NCBI GenBank assembly: GCA_024336345.1
Contig: JANFOG010000012.1
Span: 372,001 to 436,000 of the forward strand
Direction: 5' to 3'
DNA length: 64,000 bases
Origin: Mariannaea sp. PMI_226
Lineage: Eukaryota > Ascomycota > Sordariomycetes > Hypocreales > Nectriaceae
Part shown: in pieces, positions 1 through 10,320 of the stretch
Layout: each line of letters starts with the position of its first letter
Position numbering within the stretch: position 1 is the first letter of the stretch
The notes under the pieces: generated by a model
Told to the model about the DNA's origin: nothing
Database searches by the model: none
Seen by the model: the letters and a program-made list of their open reading frames with translations, nothing else
Position numbers and translations under genes: made by a program

Positions 1-1133
1 GAATGAGCTTGATGTGGATGCATTCTACTTTTACTTTTATTCATACAACGAAGGGGCAAATCTCACACAGGTCCTGGAGCCGTTCGATCGGATAGCATCT
101 GGTGGCCAGGAGAGTTCAATGCATTTTGGCAACCACGTCGGAGACTGGTATGCAATTCCTCTAGCCGCTGCTTTTTGTCTAAAGATTCCACTGACACTAG
201 ACTCTTTATATTAAGGGAGCATAATATGGTCCGCTTCCACAATGGAACCCCTGTTGGCATCTATTACAGCCAGCATATGGACGGTGCGGCCTACAACTGG
301 GACGACTCGAAACTCTCCAAAACTGATGACGGGCGGGTACGTTATCCCTGATAGCTGCTATTTCCAGATAAGGCATATTCGTTAACAAAATCTGTAGCCT
401 ATTGTCTACAGTGCTCGTGGGTCTCATGCAAACTATGCAACACCAGGGTATGTTTTCTGCTATCCCATAGCCACACACACACACACACCCAGTTGCTCGA
501 ACCGAGACTGACTTGACCGAACTTTCTAGCGACCAAGTCCACAATGTAGCCTTGGTAGATTGGTGTGATGAAGGGAGGCGATGGGACCCCGTCCTCTCGG
601 CTTATTTCTACCATTTTGACCCTGCAAGTTCCGTCCTGACCCGACTGATTGCTCCCAACGAGCACTCTACCTCAGAACCAGCCTCCAATTTGACGTCCTT
701 CTTCTACTTCCAAGGAATCTGGGGGGACACTCAATACCCGAGTTCGGATCCACGCCAGAAAACCACCCCACGCTTCGGGCTCAAGCGCTTCGAGTCCGGT
801 CCGACCGGCCCACAATACAAGCGTCTCGTACGGAAAGGGCTCAAGCCAGACAATCTAAGAAAACTGGGTTGGATCGAGTGGGGTGCAGGAATTTACATGT
901 TCTTTTACCCATGCTGCCTGAAGGGGTGGAGAGCATGGGTATCAACAGGTTTTATCATTGTCGTCTTGAGCCTGACTGTGATAGGAGTCAGGTACATATT
1001 GGGAAGGATGCGAGGCAAGATATCCGCATATCAAAAGGTGCCAGTGGAAGACATACCATTGACCGAGATGCGAGCGGACTATGATGATATTTTTTCTTCG
1101 TCTGATGACGATTCTGATGACGATTCTGATTAA
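1..1133 (+). CDS. VPS62-like (vacuolar protein sorting 62 family) protein, 5' end missing
   Basis: The gene runs in from the left edge. I place exons at 1-147, 216-336, 398-447 and 530-1133. The joins restore a continuous frame reading NHVGDWEHNMVRFHNGTP, then RPIVYSARGSHANYATPGDQ, which is the family's signature core. Introns are 68, 61 and 82 nt with GTATGC, GTACGT and GTATGT donors; the third contains a (CA)n run. The C-terminal part has a hydrophobic segment (about nt 930-1000, WVSTGFIIVVLSLTVIGV), then a basic patch, then an acidic tail rich in Asp and Ser ending at the stop. The fungal VPS62 family is named for a vacuolar sorting phenotype; its biochemistry is poorly known. The membrane segment would place the folded domain on one side and the acidic tail on the other. 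The start codon and any signal sequence lie outside the window. Confidence 0.85.
472..488. repeat. (CA)n microsatellite inside intron
   Basis: A run of about eight CA dinucleotides lies within the third VPS62-like intron (448-529). It is intronic and does not disturb the splice sites. Confidence 0.9.
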
Positions 1134-2530
1134 AGAGGGGGGAAAGGTGGCTTGGGGGGAAAGGCGTGACTCCGTTGGGAAATAGACCGGGCACTTTTGC
1201 ATGCATGTTGGATAGAACAAAAGGGTAGGCTTCGCATGACATTTAGACTATGACAATTACGGTGAATACAAAAACCACATCATTCATGGCTGATTCAGAT
1301 TTATCAAACAATTTATAGACTGAGATAAGTGTGCAGTCAAGGATTCCGTTGCTTGTTTTCGAGGTTCAAGATTTAGACTAGCAAACTGCATTTATGATCT
1401 GCTCTCATCGCACATCAGTCACATATGGTCCATTACTTGTACTCACTTTTAATTGGAAACACTCACCACGGAATCACGGATTGCGATTGCGGTGATATTC
1501 AAGCCCTTCTATACGGTAACACATACTGCGGGGGTGTGGGTTTTGATTATGACTGGGCAGTGCCAGCTTATTGTGTTGAATAACGGGAAGGGAGCTTTCA
1601 AATATTTCCAATTCAGATGTGCATGTAATGTATAAACCCCATCTATGTTCTTAGTTTATCCTAGCAAATAACATTGCAGACGGCTCAGAATGAAAAGGAC
1701 GCAGTAGTCTTTAATTCCCATCGTGATTTTAGTGCCTCCTCCGGGTGGGACCTCATTCTCCTCAATGGAGACATAAATTGGGTAAGACGAAAACTCAATC
1801 ATTTCTTTCTTTCTAAGTTTAATATTAGGATTTACACTGGGCGTTACTAGCTACCGCCTTAAATACTTTATTCAAGCACTCTCTGATGGCATTGGTACTG
1901 TCAAGGAATAATAATCCCTATTCCAATCATAGGTTTTAAATAGGCAAATCTGCTATTATCAGGAACTATCTCAAGCAGAGGGATAATGGATATAGGTTTG
2001 GTGGACAGTTAGTTTACTTTAGATGGAAGGGGAGAATTCCTAATACATCAAAGCCGACACTAGTATCGCCTCTCCATATCCCAGTCTACTTTGAGGAGAA
2101 TGAATTTCCATCTCGAGAACCCTAGAACATTAGGCGTGGTAATCGAGTGATCCGAAGTCATTCGCCCAATGAACACAGACAGTGAGAAAAGGCGTGATGA
2201 ATAGTAATGGTAATCCATCTGCACCCAGAAAGACACTGAACGCCATCTTACAGGACAAGTTATCGTGGTATATGGACAGAGGAATCGGCACCAACCGACT
2301 ACGTTCACAAGACTCTGAAGACTATAGCGTAACCACAGGCACATAGACACATAGGCACATAGCACAGTAAATAATACTCTATACCGGCGCTAGGTGCCTC
2401 AGGGTAGCCTGTAGCTACCAATGACGTGACGTCACAAAATCCAAGGTTAAATGATGGCGCTGGTACCGGACTCACGACATGACGTTGGACTGACCCCACT
2501 TGACATCACCGATTGAAGATGGAAGGGACA
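1134..2530. other. Intergenic, with coding-like fragments but no supportable gene
   Basis: This 1.4 kb gap contains the VPS62-like 3' UTR and the upstream region of the small gene at 2669. Short open stretches near 1453-1635 and 1680-1790 read like protein but in different frames and without a convincing splice model. A run of imperfect CACATAG repeats sits at about 2335-2370. Nothing else is recognisable. Confidence 0.6.
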
Positions 2531-2537
2531 ATATAAG
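2531..2537 (+). promoter_or_regulatory. TATA box of the small gene at 2669
   Basis: ATATAAG lies about 135 nt upstream of the ATG at 2669. No ATG occurs between it and that start, so 2669 is the first start codon on the predicted transcript. Confidence 0.6.
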
Positions 2538-2668
2538 CAGCCAGAATTCCACCTCACGACTAGCAACAGTTTTTGAATCTAATTCAATTCATCACAGAGA
2601 TTATCCCATTTACTACTCCAAAATATATTTCTGGCCTCCTGGACTATACATCTCGACCATTAAACAAA

Positions 2669-2986
2669 ATGTCGTCTTCATACTACAGCTCTAGCAGTAG
2701 CCAATCCTACTACAGCAGCAGCACTCAGGATGGGCGGACTGACAGCCACTCCTACGCGGAGCAGACTCAGACCAACCCTGACGGCACCACCGTTCGCACC
2801 GCCTACAAGGACAACGACAAGCCCGTCCAGTACAGCGAGGAGCACTTCCCATCCGGTCGACAGCTCGGTGGTGCCGGCGGTCAAGACTCGTCGCGCCGCA
2901 TCGAGGACGTCACTGAGCAAGAGGCTGATCGTCGATACAAAGAGGCGATTGAGAATGAGTACGCCAAGAGAGAGGGAGGTGCTTAA
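2669..2986 (+). CDS. Small hydrophilic Ser/Tyr-rich protein, function unknown
   Basis: A single-exon gene for 105 residues. The frame stays open upstream, but 2669 is its only ATG near the start and the first ATG after the TATA box at 2531. The N-terminus is a low-complexity Ser/Tyr stretch (MSSSYYSSSSSQSYYSSS). It is followed by a polar segment with TQTNPDGTTVRTAYKDNDKP and a charged helix-forming end (TEQEADRRYKEAIENEYAKRE). There is no signal peptide, membrane segment or Cys. The composition is that of a soluble, largely disordered protein. I do not recognise a named family. Codon use is strongly C-ending in the coding part, which fits a well expressed real gene rather than a chance ORF. 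Confidence 0.75.
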   Translation: MSSSYYSSSSSQSYYSSSTQDGRTDSHSYAEQTQTNPDGTTVRTAYKDNDKPVQYSEEHFPSGRQLGGAGGQDSSRRIEDVTEQEADRRYKEAIENEYAKREGGA

Positions 2987-3765
2987 GTCATGACCCTTTT
3001 TGGGTACGTGTTGCAGGCAGTCGGTGGAGTTTTTGTTTTTCTCCAGTTTATCTCTACATCGTACAAAAGTTCATATTACACCTGTGATCTGATCTTGATG
3101 GTACCGTCACGGAATTGCTTCATTGCATTAAGGAACTATGGTCATGGACGGAAAGTTAACTCTCTTATTTGAAGTACAATTTCAAATTGCCTTATTCTTT
3201 TCAGAATCACCATGAAGCTTTACACCTTTATCAAGATTCAGTCAATTTGTGACTCTTTGATTGTCTTGCCTCCAAGTATCTGCAGTATGTGACTTTGTCC
3301 ATCATATTTCATTTCTTGCTTGACCTTGTCCTTCCGCCTTGCCTTTCTTTTTCTAGTTTTCAAAAATAAAATAAACTGCCTGTAAAATTTTAACAATAGA
3401 TTAACTAGAATTCCCTGCCTAGACTTCGTAAATTGTCTCGCTTGATAGTACCTATCCTAGATATGGAAGTGAATACTCAGTAGAATTTCAATTTTACCTA
3501 TATGTGCCCTTTTTATGTAGTTATACGAAAGAACTTACGAAGTTGCGTCGTATCGCACCGCAATACGAACGTGCTAGGAAATAATCAGTGAGCATTGTCC
3601 AGCAACTAACCCACGTCAGGAAGGTCCATAACTCGGACGCTACGTGGTCTCACAATTGCACCCCATGCTGCGATTGAGTTAACAATAAGGCAGTGATGGC
3701 AAATTGTTCTTTAAACGCAACCTTCTCTGAACCAACTTATCATTTGGACCTCACGAGTGGCAACC
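2987..3765. other. Intergenic, AT-rich
   Basis: This contains the 3' region of the small gene and the promoter region of the acetyltransferase. It is AT-rich, with no ORF or repeat worth calling. Confidence 0.6.
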
Positions 3766-4525
3766 ATGGATGCTTTCGATGAAATTCGTACAGCTCGCTT
3801 GCTGCTCAGAAGACTGAGATCCAACGAGATAGGTTCGCAAGACCTTGATTGGTTTCACACTGTTTGGAGTAATGATCAAGCAACACAATGGAGGTATGTC
3901 TTTCAACATTATAACGTGCAAGTTAAAAAATAAAATTGGGGGAACCTCAATGTGCTAAATCAGTATGTGCTTTGGTTCAACTAGTCCCCGTGGCCCTTGC
4001 AAAACCAAGCAAGAAAGCTCCGATTGGATGGCGGGCATTGTTCCCAGCTCCGTACCTGATGATAGAACTCGAATCGCATACGCAGTTTTCCATCAGAGCT
4101 CAAGCGATTCGCCCAATAACTCAGTAGATGAATCTTCCACCTGGGAGATTGCCGGTCTAATCACTCTTTTGTCATCCATTCACGGAGATGCAGACGACGC
4201 ATCCCGACCTGGACAACCCGGCAATCGAGCTATTGAAATCGGATATCTCTTTCTTCCATCTGCATGGGGACATGGTTTTGCTACCGAAAGCTTCCGAAAG
4301 TTTTTGGAGGTGTATCAAGAGGATCTCGCTTCGACGGAGGAAGATGTTCATGTTGACTTGTTTGCCTATGTGCATGCGAGAAACGCCGCAAGCTTTCGGG
4401 TGATACAGAAACTTGGCCTGGAGGAATTCAACAGATTTGAGAAGGAGATGAAGCTGCCTCTAGAGCAGGAGTCTTCAGTTGAGAGTGTTATAGCATTCCA
4501 TAAACCTTTGTATGAGACAGCATGA
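3766..4525 (+). CDS. GNAT-family N-acetyltransferase (RimJ/RimL type)
   Basis: Two exons, 3766-3893 and 3964-4525, give 229 residues. The 70-nt intron has a GTATGT donor and a CTAAAT branch-like site just before CAG. The start reads MDAFDEIRTARLLLRRLR, the typical opening beta strand of Acetyltransf_3 proteins ('T.RLLLR.L'). Later come IEIGYLFLPSAWGHGFATESFRK (the acetyl-CoA pyrophosphate-binding region, with GHGFA for Q/RxxGxG/A) and HARNAASFRVIQKLGLEE (the N-x-x-S-x-x-hxxKxG-hxx motif). These are diagnostic of GNAT enzymes that acetylate small molecules or protein N-termini from acetyl-CoA. The substrate cannot be told. The sequence around residues 95-115 is a polar insert (SSSDSPNNSVDESS). 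No targeting signal is seen. Confidence 0.88.
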
Positions 4526-5879
4526 GTTTGGAACTCTTGCTTTGTGGGGGGGATGACTAAAGAGTTGACTTGACATGTATTCTTTACCAGGCAAATGACA
4601 TAATGAAGGTGTTTTTAATGATGTGAGAAGACTAAACACATAGTCCGAGAATAGTTTGTAGGCCATCGATCCAGCTGAGTCAGTGACGTTTTCAACAAAG
4701 CGCCACAAGCCCTTGATTGTCTTGGGCCGCCGTATTCAGTCACCAGAAAGGCCATTCCCACCATGTGTTCCGTCTTGGCGGTAGAATCAAAAAGCACACC
4801 ATGTCACTGATTTATTTATTTATCTAGTGAAGGGAGCTAGTTCTTAAGGAGATTAATAAGAAAAAACCCTTTGTGGCTTGCGCGGCTTGGCACGCCAACG
4901 AAAGATCGCAAGGTCGCCAAGTCGCCACCTTTTCTACTGTGTGCACACACATCTGCACATCTAGGCGAAGCCCATTTAAGCTTAATTGCTGCCAAGCAGG
5001 ACCGAGCTTTCAAAGCAGAGGCGTACTTCGCGAGCTTTTTCTTCGTACTAGGAGCATGTCCGCATTGCTAGTGCTGTGCAATCTGTATTCTTTCTCCAGT
5101 GACAACTTCTTGGCAGATCATATCGGTTGACTATTGTGCATGGCCACTCGGAAGGTTTGGCCGCATCCATCGAAGTGTTACTGTACTATGGTATGTCGTA
5201 CCTCCTTAGTAATTCGTGTGCCCGTTGATTCAGCCGCATAGTCTATTGATTTGCCTCAACTCCCACCCTCGATGTCACGCCCTCAAAGTACGAGACATGA
5301 CTACCTGCAATAGGACGAGTGGCGAGGTTGTCTCGGAGCAGCAGCAAGAATAACGCCCGGCGGGGAGCGGGGCGCACACATCCTTGCAACCTCCCCGCGC
5401 CGCAGGGCGGAAACCCGATGTTTGATGCTGGTCGTGCTGGCTGAGCAGGTTGAGCTGGCTGAACTTGACTGTTTCTGGTGCGCGGCCTGCAACAACCTAG
5501 CATGGGTCGGAATCCCCCCATTGGATAACCAGGGGTCTAGACGTGCGGCTGAAGCCCAGGGATGCCCAGTCTGCCCAGCCCGGACTTTGACCATGGGCGG
5601 AGGCACTGGAGAATACTCAAACTGGTCCGCGCTATTGAGAGCCGGCATTTTGGAGGACCAAAAGGAAGAGGACGTGACGAGATCTCCGATTGCCACAGGT
5701 GGGCGCGCGGTTAATTGCTCTACCTTGTTGCTAAAACCGTCTGATTTATTCCTGTAGTTTTAACCGCCTAGTCAAAGACTCCGAAGTCCGGTGCTCGCCA
5801 TCCCAGAACTCTGCCTCTTGTTTTCTTGAGTATCCATGCTCAGCGTGGATACACGGTCCATTGACAGAAGTGCGTGATC
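4526..5879. other. Intergenic; probable promoter and leader of the WW-domain gene
   Basis: About 1.35 kb. It contains the acetyltransferase 3' UTR and then a GC-rich stretch (5330-5700) with an open frame at 5422-5757 that has no start context or family resemblance. I see no convincing gene. Confidence 0.6.
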
Positions 5880-5906
5880 ATGAATAACTCAGCATTGCAA
5901 CAACCA

Positions 5907-5943
<37 letters not shown>

Positions 5944-8900
5944 AGCAGCAGTATGCGCAAATGCACCAATCGTTCGCAGACATGAGCGTCACCCCGCTCG
6001 TCGTCCGAAAGGCCGTCACTAGAAAGGCCGTCAATAATCCCACATGTCCAACACCCTCACCCGTGTCCCGCCCTGTTTCTGTGATATCCGCGCCATTAGC
6101 AACTCCCTCAACCCCCCAGCAGCAACAACCTCAGTATACACCACAGCAAACCTCTCAGCAAGCTCATCCATATGAGCAGAGTCAGCAAGGCGCACAGTTT
6201 CAGCAGCAGCAAGCTCAATCGCAGCAGGTCCAATATCCTGCCCAACATGCAGCGCCGGCTCAACACCCCCAAGCAGCCACTGCGGTGGCCGGCTTGCAGC
6301 GTATGGGAAGTCACAGCAGTGCACTCTCGATGTCGTCGGCAAACAGCGGGCAATCAAGCGTACCTGTGATGACGCCGCCAAGTACAGTAGCCAGTCCGGA
6401 ATGGCAGCCCACCAGTGTACCAGCAGCAACAACCCAGCAAACGCCCGCCAATACCGCCAATACCGCCAACATAACGCTGACAACGCAGCCAGTACACAAC
6501 GGCCCAGCATGCAACAATTGCAAGAACGGTGAGCTGTTGCACCCAGTAGTAGAGGAAATGATAAAAGCGACTAACACCTTCCGTGCAGCCATCCCACCGA
6601 ACGTCTCCATCTATATATGTCTTATTTGCAGCTCGACGAACACTGCAACTAATTTCTGCGTCTATTGCTATACAGCTGGCGCAGCGGGTACCTCCCACTC
6701 CCATGACCAGTCATATTACGTTGCGGAATCGGATCTTCTCATCCAACCCGCCAAATCCATCGTCCCGGCAGACACATGGCTTCAGAGAAAGAGCGTAACG
6801 GGCAGGATTTGGTATACCCACAAGGCCACAGGTTACAAGACGCACGTTCGGCCACTCCCATTAGCCATGGTGTCGACCTCGGGGCTGCCTACCGGCTGGG
6901 AGGAACGTAAAACCGTTGAGGGTCACGTCTACTACTTCAATACCGTGGCGAGAAGCAGTTCGTGGACGAAGCCGTCTAACGGTTTACCTGAAGGGTGGAA
7001 GGAAATGAAAACGCCTGATATGATTCGGTTCTATATCAACGAAACCTTGGGGCTGTCATCGTGGGAACCACCGGGAGAACAACCTCGACCACAACAGAAA
7101 CCTCAAGGACATCACCAAACTCAGCAACAAGGAAAGCCCAGCAATCAACCTAGGCCTTTAAGCATGAGGACAAACACAACGCCAGCAGCAATTACAACCG
7201 GTCGCGGCACTCACTCTACCGCAGTTGCATTGAACGGCCAGCCAGATCTAGGGTTCCGAGGTGTCACAAAAGGCGTGGCAAAGCTCACGGGACAGGGCGT
7301 ACTGATCGCAGGAAAGAAGATGGGGAAGCTGGGCACGAAGGAGAATCTGAAAAAGGTCGGCAAGTTAGTCAAGCACGCAAAAACCTGGGGTCTCGTTGAC
7401 GATTTCGGCCTCGGGGATGACGGTGGCGGCGGCGGCTCGAGCTCAAGTGATAACGAGGGCGACTTCGGAATCGCAGATGGGTTCGTCAACTCGGATTTCA
7501 ACGTGGATGTGGATGTGGGCTCGTTCGCAGATGGTGATGGAGTCGATTCGGATGCAGAGACCTATACGGACGCGGACTCATATATCGGTGTTGACGGTTA
7601 TCCGATTGTCGACCCGTATGCCGACCCGTATGCGCAGCAGCAGCAGCAGCAACAGCAAGGCATGGATCCTCGATCTGCTCAAGGGGTTCGTCCGAGACCA
7701 CGACCTCGACCAGCAAAACAGAAACATTCTCAGCAGCATTCGCAGCGACCACCTCAGCAACAGGTAGTCCATCAGCAGCAACCTGTTCACCAACCTGCCC
7801 ATCATCAACCTGCTCACCAGCAACCTATGCAGCATCAACAGCCTGGTCAACAACACCAATATCATCAAGGTCATCAACAGAATCAATCAATAAATATGAA
7901 CCAACAGCCGGTTCCACATCAAGTACTCCCTCAACAGCAACATCTCGCAAACCCTCAATTAGTGCATCAACAGCCAGTTCATCAGCATCAAGCACCAAAC
8001 CAGCATCCAGTGAACCAACAGCAACCCCAACTTAATCAACCAGCCTCCCAACAGCATGCAAACCAGCAGTACCCAATGCAGGGTCAGCAGCCAGCCAATC
8101 CTTATCCAGCGACAATCCAAGAGATGCCCGTTGACCAGTACCCAGCTCAAGGTCAGCAACCAGTGCATCAGACTCACTCATTGCCTGGACAGCCTCCTCA
8201 CCAATACCCCGTTGATGGCAATAATCCGGTGTACCAACAACAGCAGTCTGCTCACCCACAGCAAACCCATCAACACCAACACTCTGTTCACCAACAACCA
8301 CTCCAACACCAGCAGCATGCTCAGCAACACCAACCTCAGCAGCAGCAGCAGCAGCAGCTCCATCAACAACCGTCTCAACACCATCAACAGCAGCCTCAGC
8401 AACAACAAACTCACCAATACGAACAACCCGCCTATCAACAACAGCATCAACACCAACAACCCGGCCATGAGCAGAATCATATGCAGCAACCATCACAGCA
8501 ACATGAACATCAACAACATGGTCAACACCAGCAACAGCACCCGCAACAGCAACAGCACCAGCAACAGCACCAGCACCAGCAACAGCAACAGCAACAGCAA
8601 CAGCACCAGCAACAGCACCAGCAACAGCACCAGCATGGGCAACAACACGGACAGCAGCAGGAGAACCACCAGCAGCACCAAAGCCAACATCAGACACATC
8701 AAGAACAGACCACCCAATATGAACAATCAACTTCTCATTCTAGTCATGAGACGTCTTCATATCAAGACCCCACGCAACAACAATGGGGATACAGCGAATA
8801 TTACGAACCATACCCGCCCGACTCGTCCCCCGAAACAGTTCATTCAACTCTGGCGCCAAACGACAGCCAACCGCTCCAAAATACTACAAACGGGCAATCC

Positions 8901-9644
8901 GAAGTGACGTCAATAACTGTAGAACAAGATGTCTATGTCCAGCAAACCGCAGTCAGCCCAAATCAGCAACAACAACAATTGCAAGTCACCGTGACCGTTG
9001 ACGAGAGCGTCCAAGTTCAACAGCAAACCGCAGTTGGACCAAGCCAACCCCAACAAAGCTCCAATCAGCAATCTGAATACCTCTCGCAGCAGCAGCAACA
9101 GCAAATTTCTCAGCAATCCATTCTCCAACCAATGCCCAGTCAACAACAGGTAGCCTACGACACCTTTTGGCAGCCTGACAATGTCTATGATCCCTCGCAA
9201 CAGTCACAGCAGGTATCGTCTGCGCCCCAGGCAATGCCTCAACCTACGTTTTCCCTATTCCAAATGGACAACACCACCCAGCAGCCAGTGTATCAAACAC
9301 AGCTGCCGCCTGTCAACGATCAATCAACTTTGAACCAATCTCAAGGGATCACTGCCCAGCAGTCGAATGATGTGACTGTAATTGAACAGCAAAGCTATGC
9401 CACCAATGGTGGTGTTCAGTACACGGAAACCACTGTTATTGTGGAGCAGCAGAACCAGGACTCGTCATTCTTCGGAGCTCAATCGGAGCCCAGCTACAGC
9501 TTTGTCGAGACCTCGGAGACTGTTGTTATTGATGAGTCTGGCGATGTTGCCCAGTACGATACCTTTGCATTTGATTCAGGATTTGGAACTGGCAACTGTG
9601 AGATTCAGGCCGACGGAGAGTCATCTGCCTTGGATCTCATCTAA
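5880..9644 (+). CDS. Large Gln/His-rich WW-domain protein with a CxxC-type putative zinc module
   Basis: Intronless gene of 1,254 residues starting at the ATG at 5880. Order of parts: a poly-Gln run (about residues 10-24); a Q/S/P-rich linker; a Cys module at about 210-258 (CNNC, 32 residues, CLIC, 9 residues, CVYC); a degenerate WW-like segment near 300-330 (DTWLQRKSV...GYKTHVRP); and two canonical WW domains at about 335-365 (LPTGWEERK, VYYFN, SSWTKP) and 368-398 (LPEGWKEMK, RFYIN, SSWEPP). Next come a Gly/Lys-rich helix-like block at about 456-505 (GVTKGVAKLTG, LIAGKKMGKLG), an Asp-rich region at about 510-580, and a very long Gln/His/Pro region from about 583 to 940. The tail to the end is less repetitive and rich in Gln, Thr and Val. 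WW domains bind proline-rich peptides; the Q/H region is prion-like in composition. The role is unknown; a scaffold or RNA/transcription-associated protein is only inference. Confidence 0.85.
5907..5951 (+). repeat. CAG/CAA trinucleotide repeat encoding poly-Gln
   Basis: An almost pure CAG tract with a few CAA interruptions encodes the first poly-Gln run. Length variation between strains would be expected. Confidence 0.9.
8336..8660 (+). repeat. CAG/CAA/CAC-type low-complexity coding repeat
   Basis: The densest Gln/His-coding block of the WW gene, made of CAGCAA and CACCAG units. Because it lacks A-free stop triplets it also leaves long antisense frames open (Leu-, Val- or Ala-rich), which are shadows and not genes. 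Confidence 0.85.
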
Positions 9645-10320
9645 AGGGAGAACGGAGCTAGGTATACAAATGGCATTGTAATGTTCTCGTATCACGCTTT
9701 ATGGTTTATGATAGAAGCGTATTTCATGATGGCTGGCCAGTGAATGGGTAAATGGAGTAGAATACACATCAAACGCTTTGTCTAATTAATACACTCACGC
9801 CTCTACAACTCAATCTAAATCCTTCATAACATCAAGTTATTGTTTGCAGTGACTGCGTGAACCTATTCCCACTCTACAATCATCGGCATCAATGGCCCCT
9901 CACTCCTCGTTTGTTGAAATAAAACCGGAGATGTCGAGAAGAGAGGGCCAACGCCACGGAAACTCAGGGGAGTTATCTCAGACTCGCAACCTGGATGGGT
10001 CTTTGTTTATCGACTCGGTTCCCCCTCTATTTCTTTGCATCTAGTTGGCCTGCTGGGAAGTCAGGAGGTCTCTCACACTCCGTCTTCGGCGAGGGAGGTG
10101 CTTGGCCAAGTGCCTCCTTGTGGCCAATAGCCAATATGCAAACCACACTTTGGTAAATTACGACACAATAGACTAGAAATGGCCCTCCTCTAACTGGTTT
10201 GTAGTCCCGCCAGTCACAATCCTGTATCCTTTTTATCTGAAGGCAAGGCACAAGCAAAGCCCCTTTCTCTTCTTCTTCCCCCTCTTCTCTTCTCTTCACT
10301 TTCTTCCTCTTCAACCCAAA
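9645..10320. other. Intergenic with CT-rich leader
   Basis: The last 60 nt before the ATG at 10321 are a nearly pure pyrimidine tract (CTTCTTC units), typical of the transcription start region or leader of expressed fungal genes. No ORF of interest is present. Confidence 0.6.

Noticed and set aside
8032..8730. Long Val/Ala- and Leu-rich antisense ORFs
   Set aside because: These are the complements of CAG/CAA/CAC repeats in the WW gene, which lack stop triplets in all antisense frames.
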